DNA of 64,000 nucleotides, from the NCBI RefSeq assembly GCF_000784735.1, contig NZ_JSYG01000026.1, positions 23,479-87,478 on the forward strand, written 5' to 3'. Below are positions 9,084-18,511 of this stretch, in pieces (within the stretch, counting starts at the first letter, position 1; every line of letters starts with the position of its first letter). The notes beneath the pieces were generated by a model. The model saw only the letters and a program-made list of their open reading frames with translations. It searched no databases and was not told where the DNA came from. Source of the stretch: Dickeya undicola. GTDB lineage: Bacteria > Pseudomonadota > Gammaproteobacteria > Enterobacterales > Enterobacteriaceae. The translations under genes were made by a program, and so were the position numbers.

Positions 9084-9098
9084 TGAAAAAGGTTTTCA
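9084..9098. promoter_or_regulatory. KdgR-like palindrome upstream of cstA
   Basis: TGAAAAAGGTTTTCA matches the KdgR core TGAAA-N5-TTTCA at all ten conserved positions and lies about 280 bases upstream of the cstA start. The match is seen directly; control of cstA by KdgR is inference. Confidence 0.4.
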
Positions 9099-9208
9099 TC
9101 GACTTTAGCGGTGGAAGCACCGTCGAAACAGGGCATGAAATAGGGTGTCGGTACAGATTAAATCACAGGATGTCAGGGGACGGTGTGGGAACGGGTGAGG
9201 ATGAACAT

Positions 9209-9226
9209 GCCCGGCGAGAGCCGGGC
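9209..9226 (-). terminator. stem-loop after the aldo/keto reductase gene
   Basis: Seven GC pairs close a four-base loop 8 bases past the stop of the minus-strand gene. There is no T run. Confidence 0.5.
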
Positions 9227-9234
9227 GGGGGAGA

Positions 9235-10152
9235 TCAGGGCAGCTTGTTACCGGCCGCACGGTAGATTTCGTACCACGCTTCGCGGCTGATACGCAGGTC
9301 GGAAGCGGTAGCGATATCTTGCAGGCGATGTGGGTCCATCGTGCCGACAATCACCTGCATACTGGCCGGGTGACGCAGAATCCAGGCTGCGGCGAGGGCG
9401 GTGGTGGACACACCGTGCTGACCGGCAATATGGCTCAGTGTGGTGTTCAGTTGCGGAAACTTGTCGTTATCTACAAACACACCGTCAAAAAAACCGTACT
9501 GGAACGGTGACCACGCCTGAATCGTCATCCCCTGCAACCGGCTGTATTCCAGCACCATGCCGTCGTGGTGGAGTGATGGTGCGTGGGTCATATTGACGTT
9601 TAAACCGGCATCGATCATCGGTGTATGCATGATGCTGAGTTGCAACTGGTTGGCGAGCAGCGGCTGGCGTACCGCAGTCTTTAGCAATTCAACCTGCAAC
9701 GGATGCTGGTTGCTGACGCCAAAATGGCGCACCTTACCGCTGGCTTCCAGTTCGTCAAACGCGGCGGCGACTTCGTCCGGCTCGCACAAGGTATCCGGGC
9801 GATGCAGCAGCAAGGTATCAAGATAATCGGTATTCAGGCGTTTTAGGCTACCTTCGACGGCGGCAATAATATGCGCTTTAGAAAAATCAAAAAAGCCGGG
9901 GCGGATGCCGCATTTGCTTTGTATCAGCAGTCGGTCACGGGCGATACCGGCCTGGCGCACGGCGATGGCAAACACCTCTTCGGAACGGCCGCCGCCGTAG
10001 ATATCGGCATGGTCAAAGAAATTGATCCCGGCGTCGAGCGCTGTCTGCAATAGCGTTACTGCGTCCTGCTGCGTTTTGCCCGCCAGCCGCATACAGCCCA
10101 GCGCAATGTTTGGGACCGACAGGGTACTTTTTCCCAGTGTGATGCTTTTCAT
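9235..10152 (-). CDS. NADPH-dependent aldo/keto reductase, YdhF type
   Basis: This 305-residue cytosolic TIM-barrel oxidoreductase has the aldo/keto reductase catalytic tetrad D47, Y52, K80 and H117 (FDHADIYGG, QSKCGI and LLLHRPD). The overall pattern is closest to the YdhF group, whose physiological substrates are not known. The start is the ATG at 10152 with GGAG eight bases upstream. A GTG two codons earlier is too close to that ribosome site. It stands alone on the minus strand, with a stem-loop just after it. Confidence 0.82.
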   Translation of the reverse strand: MKSITLGKSTLSVPNIALGCMRLAGKTQQDAVTLLQTALDAGINFFDHADIYGGGRSEEVFAIAVRQAGIARDRLLIQSKCGIRPGFFDFSKAHIIAAVEGSLKRLNTDYLDTLLLHRPDTLCEPDEVAAAFDELEASGKVRHFGVSNQHPLQVELLKTAVRQPLLANQLQLSIMHTPMIDAGLNVNMTHAPSLHHDGMVLEYSRLQGMTIQAWSPFQYGFFDGVFVDNDKFPQLNTTLSHIAGQHGVSTTALAAAWILRHPASMQVIVGTMDPHRLQDIATASDLRISREAWYEIYRAAGNKLP

Positions 10153-10221
10153 GTTCACATCTCCGTTATGTCGCTATGTCTTGTAGGGGGTGGGGCGGCG
10201 GTCGAGCCAACGATCAATAAT

Positions 10222-10250
10222 AAAAAAAACGCCACCCGAGTGGATGGCGT
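10222..10250 (-). terminator. rho-independent terminator of rnb
   Basis: On the minus strand a nine-pair stem with one mismatch and a four-base loop is followed by eight T residues. It lies 15 bases past the rnb stop. Confidence 0.9.
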
Positions 10251-10264
10251 AGAACTGGCGTGAA

Positions 10265-12196
10265 TCAGGCCGCCGGTTTGGCGATGATGCTGCGGGTTTC
10301 GAGCCGCACCTCGGTCAGCATCACCGTCAGGGTGTCGCTCTGACGGTAGACCGGTTCGCCTTTCACCGTGACGATGCCGGTGTCCTGACTGCACACCAGC
10401 TCGTCGCGCACCGCGTGAATGAACGAGGCGGGAATAAAGGCGGTGGCGCCATTATCCAGCAACCGCACACGCAGACCGCCGCGATTAACGTCGATAATTT
10501 CGGCGTTAAAACGTGCGTCGGTGCCTGCTTTATCTTTCAGGAAGCGCGCGTAGAGCCAGTCGCTGACATCACGTTCCGCCATTCGGTTGAGGCGGCGGCG
10601 CTCGGCCAGTTGCAGCGTCACGTCATCCTGCGGTTTTTCCGCCGCAGTCTGCGTGATGATCGCTTTCAGCAGCCGGTGGTTGACCATATCGCCGTATTTA
10701 CGGATCGGTGAGGTCCAGGTGGCGTAAGCCTCCAGGCCCAGACCGAAGTGCGGACCAGGTGTCGTACTGATTTCCGCAAAGGTCTGGAAACGGCGAATAC
10801 GGCTGTCGAGGAACTGGGTCGGCTGGGCATCCAGCTCGCGGCGCAGAATACAGAAGCCGTCCAGCGTCAGCAGTTGCTGGGCATCGGCCTGAATACCGTT
10901 GCTTTCCAGTACCGCCACCGCTTGATCGATGCTGACCGGGTCGAAACCGTTGTGGACGTTGTAGATGCCAAAGCCCAGTTTGTCGCGCAAGACCTGTGCC
11001 GCGCAGACGTTGGCGGCGATCATCGCTTCTTCCACGATACGGTTGGCGATACGACGCGGTTCGGTGACGATATCCAACACTTCACCGTTTTCACCCAGCA
11101 GGAAACGGTAGTCTGGGCGGTCGCGGAACACCAGCGCGTGGGTGGTGCGCCAGGCGCTCCGGGCCTGACATACGCGATGCAGCAGGCGAATCTGGTCGGC
11201 GATATTCTCGCTTTCCGGCTGCCAGTCGCCTTGTTGCTCCAGCCAGTCGGACACCTCGTCGTACACCAGTTTGGCACGTGACTCGATCCAGGCGGCAAAG
11301 AAGCGAATCTGGCTCAGCGCGCCGTCGGCAGCGACGGTCATACGGCAAGCCAGCACCGGGCGACGTTCGTGCGGGCGCAGCGAGCAGATGTCGTCCGACA
11401 GGTGGCGCGGCAGCATCGGAATATTGAAGCCGGGCAGATAGTTGGTGAAGGCGCGCTGACGGGCGATGGCGTCCAGCTCGCTGTTGGCGCGCACGTAGGC
11501 GGTCGGGTCGGCGATGGCCACGGTCATGTCCAGCGTGCCGTCGCCGTTGTCCTGCACATATAGCGCGTCATCCATATCTTCGGTGCTGGCGCTGTCGATG
11601 GTGACAAAATCCAGCCCGGTCAGGTCTTCGCGTTCAAGCTGACCGTCGTCGAGATCGGCCGCGTCCGCGTCCGGCGCGACGCGCTCCAGATTATGACGCG
11701 ACAGCGTCACCCACCAGGGTGCCAGCGGGTCATCACCGGTAGTAATGTACTGTGTCAGATCGGCAAAAAAGCCACGGTCGCCTTTCAGCGGGTGGCGGCG
11801 CATTTCCGCTACCGCCCAGTCGCCTTCCTTGAAATCCTGCTCAACACCGCGCGCAGGGCGGCAGGGAATGGCGTCTTTCAGCAGCGGATGGTCTGGCACG
11901 ATGGACAGACGATCGTCTTTTTTCTGCACCCGACCGACAAAACGGCTCAGGAACGGCTCCACCAGTGTTTCCGGCTCGGCGATTTCGCGCTCTTTCTCGG
12001 TATGCAGCGCGGCGATGATACGGTCGCCGTGCATCACTTTTTTCATGTACGGCGGCGGGATGAAATAGCTCTTCTGCGCGTCGGCTTCAAGAAAACCAAA
12101 TCCTTTGTCGGTGGCTTTGACGATGCCTTCCGCTCGTGGCGTCTGAGAGTGGAGTTGCTGTTTAAGCTGCGCAAGCAGCGGATTGTCTTGAAACAT
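10265..12196 (-). CDS. rnb: exoribonuclease II
   Basis: RNase II degrades single-stranded RNA processively from the 3' end and is the main hydrolytic exonuclease of enterobacteria. The 643-residue protein has two N-terminal cold-shock domains, the RNB catalytic domain and a C-terminal S1 domain. The catalytic aspartates D201, D207, D209 and D210 are at the same positions as in E. coli, within [14 protein letters not shown]. The start [12 protein letters not shown] aligns with E. coli. A strong terminator follows, and a small accessory locus lies upstream. Confidence 0.96.
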   Translation of the reverse strand: MFQDNPLLAQLKQQLHSQTPRAEGIVKATDKGFGFLEADAQKSYFIPPPYMKKVMHGDRIIAALHTEKEREIAEPETLVEPFLSRFVGRVQKKDDRLSIVPDHPLLKDAIPCRPARGVEQDFKEGDWAVAEMRRHPLKGDRGFFADLTQYITTGDDPLAPWWVTLSRHNLERVAPDADAADLDDGQLEREDLTGLDFVTIDSASTEDMDDALYVQDNGDGTLDMTVAIADPTAYVRANSELDAIARQRAFTNYLPGFNIPMLPRHLSDDICSLRPHERRPVLACRMTVAADGALSQIRFFAAWIESRAKLVYDEVSDWLEQQGDWQPESENIADQIRLLHRVCQARSAWRTTHALVFRDRPDYRFLLGENGEVLDIVTEPRRIANRIVEEAMIAANVCAAQVLRDKLGFGIYNVHNGFDPVSIDQAVAVLESNGIQADAQQLLTLDGFCILRRELDAQPTQFLDSRIRRFQTFAEISTTPGPHFGLGLEAYATWTSPIRKYGDMVNHRLLKAIITQTAAEKPQDDVTLQLAERRRLNRMAERDVSDWLYARFLKDKAGTDARFNAEIIDVNRGGLRVRLLDNGATAFIPASFIHAVRDELVCSQDTGIVTVKGEPVYRQSDTLTVMLTEVRLETRSIIAKPAA

Positions 12197-12336
12197 AGCG
12201 TCCAGAATTGCGGTTAATAGTGGCTTTAGCGGCAGACAGTTTTACGCGAATCGGCCGCTGGCGGCAAGCGTTGCTGCTATGAACAGCTTGTACAATGCCG
12301 ACGTGTTTGAACTGCGTCGCGGGGTAGGTAGGTGGG

Positions 12337-12822
12337 TTATTCGCTGTTGTTGGAAGGACGATATCTTCCGATAACAAATACCGACGCCAGCCCGATTAAA
12401 TCAAGCGTGATTAACGTACCGGCAAACACCATTTCGCCCTTCCAGGCAAAAAAAGTCGCGATCGCCAGAATAGTCATGGTAATGGTGAATGCCATCCACT
12501 GCCCGCGTTTGTCCCTGCTTATCTCACCGTCGAGGCCTTTTTCTGTGATTTGATGGCGATGCGCTTGCTCCCGCTCGCTCTTTGCCATGATCCTTTCAGC
12601 GCCGTTGGGCACGATACCATCGTACTCTTTCAGCATTTCTGGAGGGGGAAGCGGTCCGCGAAAAAATGTGGATGAAACAATGGCTTGAATCTGTGGCCTG
12701 GCAAGCAAGCGCTCAAGGAATACCGGGTTTTCAATCAGCGTAGACTCGACCTTTTCGGCAAGCGCCTGTGCTTCTTCATTTTCCCTGCTCTGTGTGTCAG
12801 CGTTTTGCAATCCCTGACGCAA
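12337..12822 (-). CDS. DUF2335-like membrane protein, start unclear
   Basis: The frame encodes up to 161 residues. An acidic N-terminal half contains FFRGPLPPPEMLKEYD, followed by a charged region with SEREQAHRHQ and two C-terminal membrane helices (about residues 108-128 and 131-150). This layout is that of DUF2335, a family of uncharacterised membrane proteins common in phage-derived and accessory loci. The only upstream start is a TTG at 12822 preceded by AAGGA with one-base spacing, which is too close. The frame lies in -1 register to the small gene upstream, and an A8 run bridges them, so it may be made as a fusion. Confidence 0.65.
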   Translation of the reverse strand: MRQGLQNADTQSRENEEAQALAEKVESTLIENPVFLERLLARPQIQAIVSSTFFRGPLPPPEMLKEYDGIVPNGAERIMAKSEREQAHRHQITEKGLDGEISRDKRGQWMAFTITMTILAIATFFAWKGEMVFAGTLITLDLIGLASVFVIGRYRPSNNSE

Positions 12823-13004
12823 TTCCTTTTTTTTCTTCCGTATGCATTCATCGCTACTCTTAGGTCGTCACCTATGGCCTGAAAATCGCTAGCCATTCTA
12901 TCAGCATCGCTTTTCTTGCTGATGTCTGCCAGATAGTCTGTCGCTGGCATCAGATCTAAAATGCTGCCGGCGGCGCGAAGATACCTGCGGGTTGCCTTCA
13001 ACAT
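12735..13004 (-). CDS. small unrecognised protein upstream of the DUF2335-like gene
   Basis: The ATG at 13004 has a strong ribosome site (AAGGAGATAAACC). The first 59 residues look genuine, with a basic amphipathic start, LDLMPATDYLADISKKS and a helical segment ending in NAYGRKK. After the A8 run at 12827-12834 the frame becomes Cys/Arg-rich and unlike a folded protein. The real product is therefore either a short protein of about 60-89 residues or a 222-residue fusion made by a -1 shift into the DUF2335 frame. The small-protein type resembles ones seen in accessory loci, from memory only. No function can be assigned. Confidence 0.6.
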   Translation of the reverse strand: MLKATRRYLRAAGSILDLMPATDYLADISKKSDADRMASDFQAIGDDLRVAMNAYGRKKRNCVRDCKTLTHRAGKMKKHRRLPKRSSLR

Positions 13005-13142
13005 GGTTTATCTCCTTGGGACCAACAATGATTAAACCCTTTCTTTGTTAATCTTACTTGAGTATGGCGTGGTTGCAAATAACGGCGAAACAATCTGTTT
13101 TTTGTGGTCGCGTGCAATGAGTTATGGATGGGTAAGGCAAAG

Positions 13143-13169
13143 GCCGGGTGCGACAAGAACACACCCGGC
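13143..13169 (-). terminator. terminator of the YdeP-type oxidoreductase gene
   Basis: Eight GC-rich pairs (13143-13150 and 13162-13169) enclose an 11-base loop just past the minus-strand stop. The minus-strand tail is moderately T-rich. Confidence 0.6.
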
Positions 13170-13177
13170 CCGGTGTA

Positions 13178-15487
13178 TCAGGCAATGCGTTGCAGCGTGG
13201 TCGTTTCACTGGGCGTAATACGTACCGGCACCGATTTGGAGGTCGGCGTGAACGTACCTTCGCCGTAGCTGGACAGCGGCACCAGCGGGTTGGTTTCCGG
13301 GTAGTAGGCCGCCAGATTGCCGCGTGGGATATCGTAGCTGACCAGCCGGAAACCGAGGACTTTACGCTCGATATGGTCATGCCATAGGGTTTCGATATCT
13401 ACCCGGTCGCCGTCCTGCAATCCCAGTGCGGCAATGTCTTCCGGGTGCATGAACAGCACGTCACGCTGGCCGTACACGCCACGGTAACGGTCATCCAGTC
13501 CATAAATGGTGGTGTTGTACTGGTCGTGGGAGCGCAAGGTTTGCAGCGTGAACGGTGCAGGCGTGTCACCGGAAACGGGCACCACGCTGTCCGGCAGCGG
13601 TGCCGCGCTGAAACGCGCATTGCTGGTGGTGGTGTTGAAACGATACGCCGCCGCTGCGTTGCCAAGCCAGAATCCACCCGGTTCAGCACAACGTTGATTG
13701 AAGTCGGTAAAGCCCGGCAGGGTGGCGGCGATATGATCGCGGATCAGGTTATAGTCGGCGGCCAGCGCCAGCCAATCGAGCCGGTCATGCCCCAAAACCG
13801 CGTGGGCGATACCGGCAACGATGGCGGTTTCCGAGCGCTGCTGATCCGACAGCGGTGGGCTGATCCCTTCCGAGGCATGAACCATGCTGAACGAATCTTC
13901 AACGGTGACAAACTGCGGGCCGCTGGCCTGCATGTCCCGCTCGGTGCGGCCGAGTGTCGGCAGAATCAGTGTATCTTGCTGCGCGGTAATCAGGTGGCTG
14001 CGGTTGAGTTTGGTGCTGATGTGCACCGTCAGGCCGCAACGGCTTAGTGCCTGTGCGGTGCGGTCGGTATCCGGCGCGGCGGCGGCCAGGTTGCCACCGA
14101 GCGCGATCAAGACCCGGATTTCATCTCGCAGCATCGCTTCCAACGCCTGCACGGTGTTGTGGCCGTGGCCACGCGGCGGAGTAAAGCCGAAGTGGCGCGC
14201 CAGACTGTCGAGCAGTGCGTTAGTGGGTTTTTCATCGATCCCCATCGTGCGGTTGCCCTGCACGTTGCTGTGACCGCGTACCGGGCACAGCCCCGCGCCC
14301 GGTTTGCCGATCTGCCCGAACAACAGTTGTAGATTGACGATTTCCCGCACCGTTGCGACGGAATGCCGGTGTTGGGTAATGCCCATCGCCCAGGTGCAGA
14401 TCACCCGTTCAGACTGCTGATAAATACCGGCGACGTAGCGGATCTGGGCTTCGCTCAGCCCGGACTGCTGCACGATTTTATCCCACGAAGTGGCGTCCAC
14501 CTGTTGCAGGTACGCTGCCACACCGTCGGTGTGCTGGTCGATGAACGTCTGATCGAACAGCCCGGTTTCGCCCGCGGCCAGCCGCTGGCGATGGGTTTCC
14601 AGCAGCGCTTTCACCATGCCGCGTACCGCCGCCATGTCGCCGCCCAGGTGGGGTTGCAGGTAGGTTTCGCTGATGGTGCCGGACAACGGCGTCAGCAGTT
14701 CCAGCGGGTTCTGCGGGTTGGCGAAACGTTCCAGACCGCGCTCGCGCAAGGTGTTAAACGCCACGATATGCGCACCGCGATCAGCGGCATGACGCAGGCT
14801 GTGCAGCATTCGCGGGTGGTTGGTGCCAGGGTTCTGGCCGAACACGAAAATGGCGTCGGCGTGTTCGAAATCCTGTAGTCGCACCGTGCCCTTACCGACG
14901 CCGATGCTCTGTTTCAGGCCGGTGCCGCTGGCTTCATGGCACATGTTGGAGCAGTCGGGGAAATTGTTGGTGCCGACCAGTCGGCCGAACAACTGATACA
15001 AATAAGAGGCTTCATTACTGGCGCGGCCGGAGGTGTAGAGTTCCATCTGGTCCGGGTGGTCCAGTTCGCTGATATGGCGGGCGATCAGCGCGAACGCGTC
15101 ATCCCAGTCAATCGGCACGTAGTGGTCGCTGTCTCGGTCGTAGCGCAGCGGGTGGGTCAACCGGCCCTGATACTCAAGAAAATAGTCGCTCTGGCGGCGC
15201 AATGTGCTGACGCTGTGTTCGGCGAAGAAGTCTGGCCCGGCGGCTTTGCGGGTGGCTTCCCAACTGACCGCTTTAGCACCGTTTTCACAGAAGCTAAAGG
15301 TGCTGCTGTTGTCGTCGCCCCAGGCACAGCCGGGACAGTCGAATCCTTTGCTTTTATTGACTCGCATCAAATTGCGGATGTTTTTTAGCGCCTGTTTGCT
15401 GTCCAGAACAAAACGGGTGGTGGCTTCGAGAGAGCCCCAGCCGCCAGCAGCGGCGCGGTATGGCTTGATGGAGGATTTGAATTTCAT
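13178..15487 (-). CDS. YdeP/FdhF-type molybdopterin oxidoreductase
   Basis: This 769-residue protein is similar throughout to E. coli YdeP, a formate-dehydrogenase-like enzyme of unknown substrate linked to acid resistance. It has three N-terminal cysteines (C51, C54, C67), a pattern with fewer ligands than a standard four-cysteine Fe-S site. NMCHEASG places C183-H184 where formate dehydrogenases carry the Mo-binding Sec or Cys and its His. SHDQYNTTIYG and GQRDVLFMHPED mark the C-terminal molybdopterin-binding domain. There is no twin-arginine signal, so it is cytosolic. No electron-transfer subunit or FdhD lies nearby. A LysR gene is divergent. Confidence 0.85.
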   Translation of the reverse strand: MKFKSSIKPYRAAAGGWGSLEATTRFVLDSKQALKNIRNLMRVNKSKGFDCPGCAWGDDNSSTFSFCENGAKAVSWEATRKAAGPDFFAEHSVSTLRRQSDYFLEYQGRLTHPLRYDRDSDHYVPIDWDDAFALIARHISELDHPDQMELYTSGRASNEASYLYQLFGRLVGTNNFPDCSNMCHEASGTGLKQSIGVGKGTVRLQDFEHADAIFVFGQNPGTNHPRMLHSLRHAADRGAHIVAFNTLRERGLERFANPQNPLELLTPLSGTISETYLQPHLGGDMAAVRGMVKALLETHRQRLAAGETGLFDQTFIDQHTDGVAAYLQQVDATSWDKIVQQSGLSEAQIRYVAGIYQQSERVICTWAMGITQHRHSVATVREIVNLQLLFGQIGKPGAGLCPVRGHSNVQGNRTMGIDEKPTNALLDSLARHFGFTPPRGHGHNTVQALEAMLRDEIRVLIALGGNLAAAAPDTDRTAQALSRCGLTVHISTKLNRSHLITAQQDTLILPTLGRTERDMQASGPQFVTVEDSFSMVHASEGISPPLSDQQRSETAIVAGIAHAVLGHDRLDWLALAADYNLIRDHIAATLPGFTDFNQRCAEPGGFWLGNAAAAYRFNTTTSNARFSAAPLPDSVVPVSGDTPAPFTLQTLRSHDQYNTTIYGLDDRYRGVYGQRDVLFMHPEDIAALGLQDGDRVDIETLWHDHIERKVLGFRLVSYDIPRGNLAAYYPETNPLVPLSSYGEGTFTPTSKSVPVRITPSETTTLQRIA

Positions 15488-15689
15488 GATTCGCTACGCA
15501 GGTGATGATGTTTTAGGTATGTAAAAAAATCTTTAAAACTTTGCTTGCTAACGAAGAGTGTAGGCGGCGAGCGGTATGGCGTCTAATCAAAGGGAGTGAT
15601 AGTGGGATAGAGGCGGTTTATCACGGTAGCAACCTCTGAGGTAGATGCGCGGTGGTATACTGACCCGGCCCGCAATGTTGGAGAACCTG

Positions 15690-16589
15690 ATGGACATCAA
15701 GCAACTTATCTATTTGTGCAATCTGGAAAAAGAGCGCCATTTTGGTCGGGCGGCCGAAGCCAGCTTTGTCAGCCAGCCGACGCTGTCGATGCGGTTGAAG
15801 AATCTGGAGCGGGAGCTGGGGCTGTCGCTTATCAATCGGGGCAACAACTTCGAGGGGTTTACCGCCGAAGGTGAGCGGGTGCTGGCCTGGGCGCGGGAAA
15901 TGGTGTCGGTGTATCAGGGGTTACGGTTGGAGGTGGCGTCGCTCGCGCGCGGCACCAGTGGGTTGTTGCGTATTGGCGCGGTGCCGCAATGCAGCATGGC
16001 GCTGCCCGAATTACTGGCGGCGGTCAGCCGCACTTACCCGGAGATGGACTATCAGGTATCGCTATTTAGCGCTGACCAGTTGCTGGAGGCGCTGACTGCG
16101 CACACCGTCGATGTCGGGATCGGTTTCTTCGAGCTGACTACGCTGCGTGAGCTGCATTTTCAGGCGTCGTCGCTGGCGGAGCAGGGCGTATCGCTGCTGT
16201 ATCATCCACGCCATTTTCCCGCATTGCAGGGCGACAGTCCGTTGACGCTGGCGGATCTTGCCCATGTTCCGCTGTGTCTGGCTGAACCCAGCCGTTATTT
16301 CCGCCGCTATCTGGACAGTCAGTTCCGTGAGGCAGTAATTACACCGCGAGTTCGGGTGGAAAGTGCGTCGGTACTGCAATTGATTCAAAGTGTGTTCGTC
16401 GGGCTGGGATGCGGCGTTGTGCCCAATGGCAGCCTGTTGCCGACGATGACGCCGGAACTGGCCTGGCGACCGCTGGCGTTGGCACCGATGCCGCGTCATG
16501 GTGCCGTGGTCATTGCCGAGGCTGGGCGCGCCACTATGCTGGCGCAGCATTTCTTTGAGGCTGCGCAGCAATGGCTGATGGACCGCTAA
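15690..16589 (+). CDS. LysR-family transcriptional regulator
   Basis: This 299-residue protein has an N-terminal winged helix-turn-helix (about residues 1-60, with HFGRAAEASFVSQPTLSMRLKNLE) and a two-lobed periplasmic-binding-like effector domain. The start at 15690 has GGAG six bases upstream; an ATG at 15675 would add five residues. It is divergent from the YdeP-type oxidoreductase and shares a 202-base promoter region with it, so that gene is its most likely target. The effector is unknown. Confidence 0.85.
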   Translation: MDIKQLIYLCNLEKERHFGRAAEASFVSQPTLSMRLKNLERELGLSLINRGNNFEGFTAEGERVLAWAREMVSVYQGLRLEVASLARGTSGLLRIGAVPQCSMALPELLAAVSRTYPEMDYQVSLFSADQLLEALTAHTVDVGIGFFELTTLRELHFQASSLAEQGVSLLYHPRHFPALQGDSPLTLADLAHVPLCLAEPSRYFRRYLDSQFREAVITPRVRVESASVLQLIQSVFVGLGCGVVPNGSLLPTMTPELAWRPLALAPMPRHGAVVIAEAGRATMLAQHFFEAAQQWLMDR

Positions 16590-16716
16590 CGTCACGGCAG
16601 CGATTGGTGAGTGACTGAAGAAGAGATGTGACTGAGAAAGGCAAGACGAGTAACGGCGGAAAGTACCGCAAACCAGCAGGGAGACAGGCGGGATTTACCG
16701 TGTGGCTGGGTGCAAC

Positions 16717-16744
16717 TCTGTGCCGGGCTGCTGTCCGGCACAGA
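16717..16744 (-). terminator. stem-loop after fabI
   Basis: A ten-pair perfect stem (16717-16726 and 16735-16744) with an eight-base loop lies ten bases past the fabI stop, without a strong T run. Confidence 0.65.
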
Positions 16745-16753
16745 ATGACGAGA

Positions 16754-17545
16754 TTAATCGTCCAGTTCCAGCTCGTTCATCGCGGCGATGCTGAAGCCGC
16801 CGTCAACGTGCAGAACTTCGCCGGAGATACCGGCAGCCAGGTCAGAACACATGAAGGCGGCGGCGTTGCCCACGTCTTCAATGGTGACCACGCGACGGAT
16901 CGGGGTGACCGCTTCGCAGTGAGACAGCATCTTCTTGAAGTTCTTGATGCCAGACGCCGCCAGTGTACGGATCGGACCGGCGGAAACGGCATTGACGCGT
17001 ACACCATCGCGGCCCATGGCGTTAGCCATGTAGCGCACGTTGGCTTCCAGCGACGCTTTCGCCAGGCCCATCACGTTGTAGTTCGGAATGGCGCGCTCGG
17101 CACCCAGATAGGACAGGGTCATCAGCGCGGCGTTCGGGTTCAGCATATTGCGGCAGGCTTTCGCCATCGCGACAAAGCTGTAAGCACTGATGTCGTGTGC
17201 AATGGCGAAACCTTCGCGGGTGACGGCGTTTACGTAGTCGCCGTCCAACTGGTCACCCGGTGCATAAGCGATGGAGTGTACGAAGCCGTCAAACTTCGGC
17301 CAGACTTTCGCCAGCTCGGCAAACAGGGCGTCAATGCTGGCGTCTTCCGCCACATCACAGGGTAAAACGATGCTTGAACCAAACTCTTTGGCAAACTCTT
17401 CCACACGCGGTTTCAGTTTGTCATTCTGGTAGGTGAACGCCAGCTCTGCGCCTTCGCGGTGCATCGCCTGGGCGATACCGTATGCAATGGAGCGGTTGCT
17501 GGCAACGCCGGTTACCAGAATGCGCTTACCGTTAAGAAAACCCAT
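16754..17545 (-). CDS. fabI: enoyl-ACP reductase [NADH]
   Basis: FabI reduces trans-2-enoyl-ACP with NADH in the last step of each fatty acid elongation cycle. The 263-residue Rossmann-fold protein has the FabI catalytic residues Y146, Y156 and K163. The residues aligned with E. coli G93-F94 are A93-Y94 in [10 protein letters not shown]. This position lies in the triclosan/NAD pocket, where substitutions change inhibitor sensitivity in E. coli. The gene is monocistronic and lies downstream of the sap operon, as in E. coli. Confidence 0.96.
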   Translation of the reverse strand: MGFLNGKRILVTGVASNRSIAYGIAQAMHREGAELAFTYQNDKLKPRVEEFAKEFGSSIVLPCDVAEDASIDALFAELAKVWPKFDGFVHSIAYAPGDQLDGDYVNAVTREGFAIAHDISAYSFVAMAKACRNMLNPNAALMTLSYLGAERAIPNYNVMGLAKASLEANVRYMANAMGRDGVRVNAVSAGPIRTLAASGIKNFKKMLSHCEAVTPIRRVVTIEDVGNAAAFMCSDLAAGISGEVLHVDGGFSIAAMNELELDD

Positions 17546-17695
17546 GGCAGTATCCTTGTGATCATTGTTGCTGCGATCATCGTTAATAAAAATAATTATT
17601 TACCATGATCGGTGTGAGTAAACCGGGCGATTCTAGCATGTATGGTGTCTAAAGAAGTACTCCAACCACTTATCCTGCTGTTTTCGCCCGACAAC

Positions 17696-18511
17696 TCAGA
17701 CATGGATGCTGTCACGACGCCAGGCGTCGGCGCTGAGTGCTTCGCCAAAGTGACTGGTGATCAACCGTTTGGTCAGGTCGTGCAGCGGCGAAGCCAGCAC
17801 ATCGGCGGTGCTGCCACGCTCGACCACTTCGCCTGCCTGCATTACCAGAATCTGGTCGCTGATGTGTTTCATCATGCCCAGATGCTGGGTGACATAAATA
17901 TAGGAAATACCGTGTTTTTCTTGCAGTTCCAGCATCAGGTTGATGATCTGTGAACGCACCGACATATCCAGCGACCCCAGCACTTCATCTGCCACGATCA
18001 CTTTGGGCTGTAGGATCAACGCCCGCGCCAGCCCGATACGTTGTTTCTGACCGGGTGCCAGCGCGTGTGGGTAATAGGTGGCGTGATCGGCGCGCAGGCC
18101 GACCTGCCGTAGCGCCAGGTTAATGGCTTTTTCACGCTCCTGCGGCGTCAGGTCGGTATTGAGCCGCAGCGGCAATTCCAGTAACTGACCGATGCGCTGA
18201 CGCGGGTTGAGCGAGTTGGCCGAATCCTGAAAGATCATACGAATGCGCTGGCTACGGTAGTTATAGTCACCGTATTGCAACGGATGATCGTCGATCACCA
18301 GTTCGCCGGAGGTCGGTGGGATCACGCCGGTCAGCATTTTGGCCAACGTAGATTTACCCGAGCCATTTTCGCCGATGATCGCCAGCGTTTGCCGCTCCCG
18401 CAGCGTAAAACTCACCGATTTCACCGCTTCGACGTGCTGACGGCGGAACCAGCCGGTGCGGTAGCGGAAGGTTTTGGTGAGGTTACGGGCTTCCAGCAGG
18501 GTTTCCACCAT
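17696..18511 (-). CDS. sapF: peptide ABC transporter ATPase SapF
   Basis: SapF is one of two cytosolic ATPases of the Sap importer, linked in enterobacteria to resistance to antimicrobial peptides and, in E. coli, to putrescine export (SapBCDF). The 271-residue protein shows Walker A GENGSGKS at 47-54, a signature LAPGQ at 151-155 in place of LSGGQ, and Walker B VIVADE at 171-176. I chose the start [10 protein letters not shown] at 18511. It overlaps the sapD stop by one base and has GGAGGA upstream. The longer frame to 18631 lies wholly inside sapD. Confidence 0.95.
   Translation of the reverse strand: MVETLLEARNLTKTFRYRTGWFRRQHVEAVKSVSFTLRERQTLAIIGENGSGKSTLAKMLTGVIPPTSGELVIDDHPLQYGDYNYRSQRIRMIFQDSANSLNPRQRIGQLLELPLRLNTDLTPQEREKAINLALRQVGLRADHATYYPHALAPGQKQRIGLARALILQPKVIVADEVLGSLDMSVRSQIINLMLELQEKHGISYIYVTQHLGMMKHISDQILVMQAGEVVERGSTADVLASPLHDLTKRLITSHFGEALSADAWRRDSIHV

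Larger units (their letters stand above)
8809..9234 (-). other. cstA upstream region with a KdgR-like palindrome
   Basis: No convincing gene lies in these 426 bases. They contain the cstA leader, a palindrome TGAAA-N5-TTTCA at 9084-9098, and the stem-loop that ends the aldo/keto reductase gene at 9209-9226. Confidence 0.5.

Noticed and set aside
16628..17365. 245-codon plus-strand ORF over fabI
   Set aside because: Antisense shadow of fabI, which is certain from its catalytic residues.
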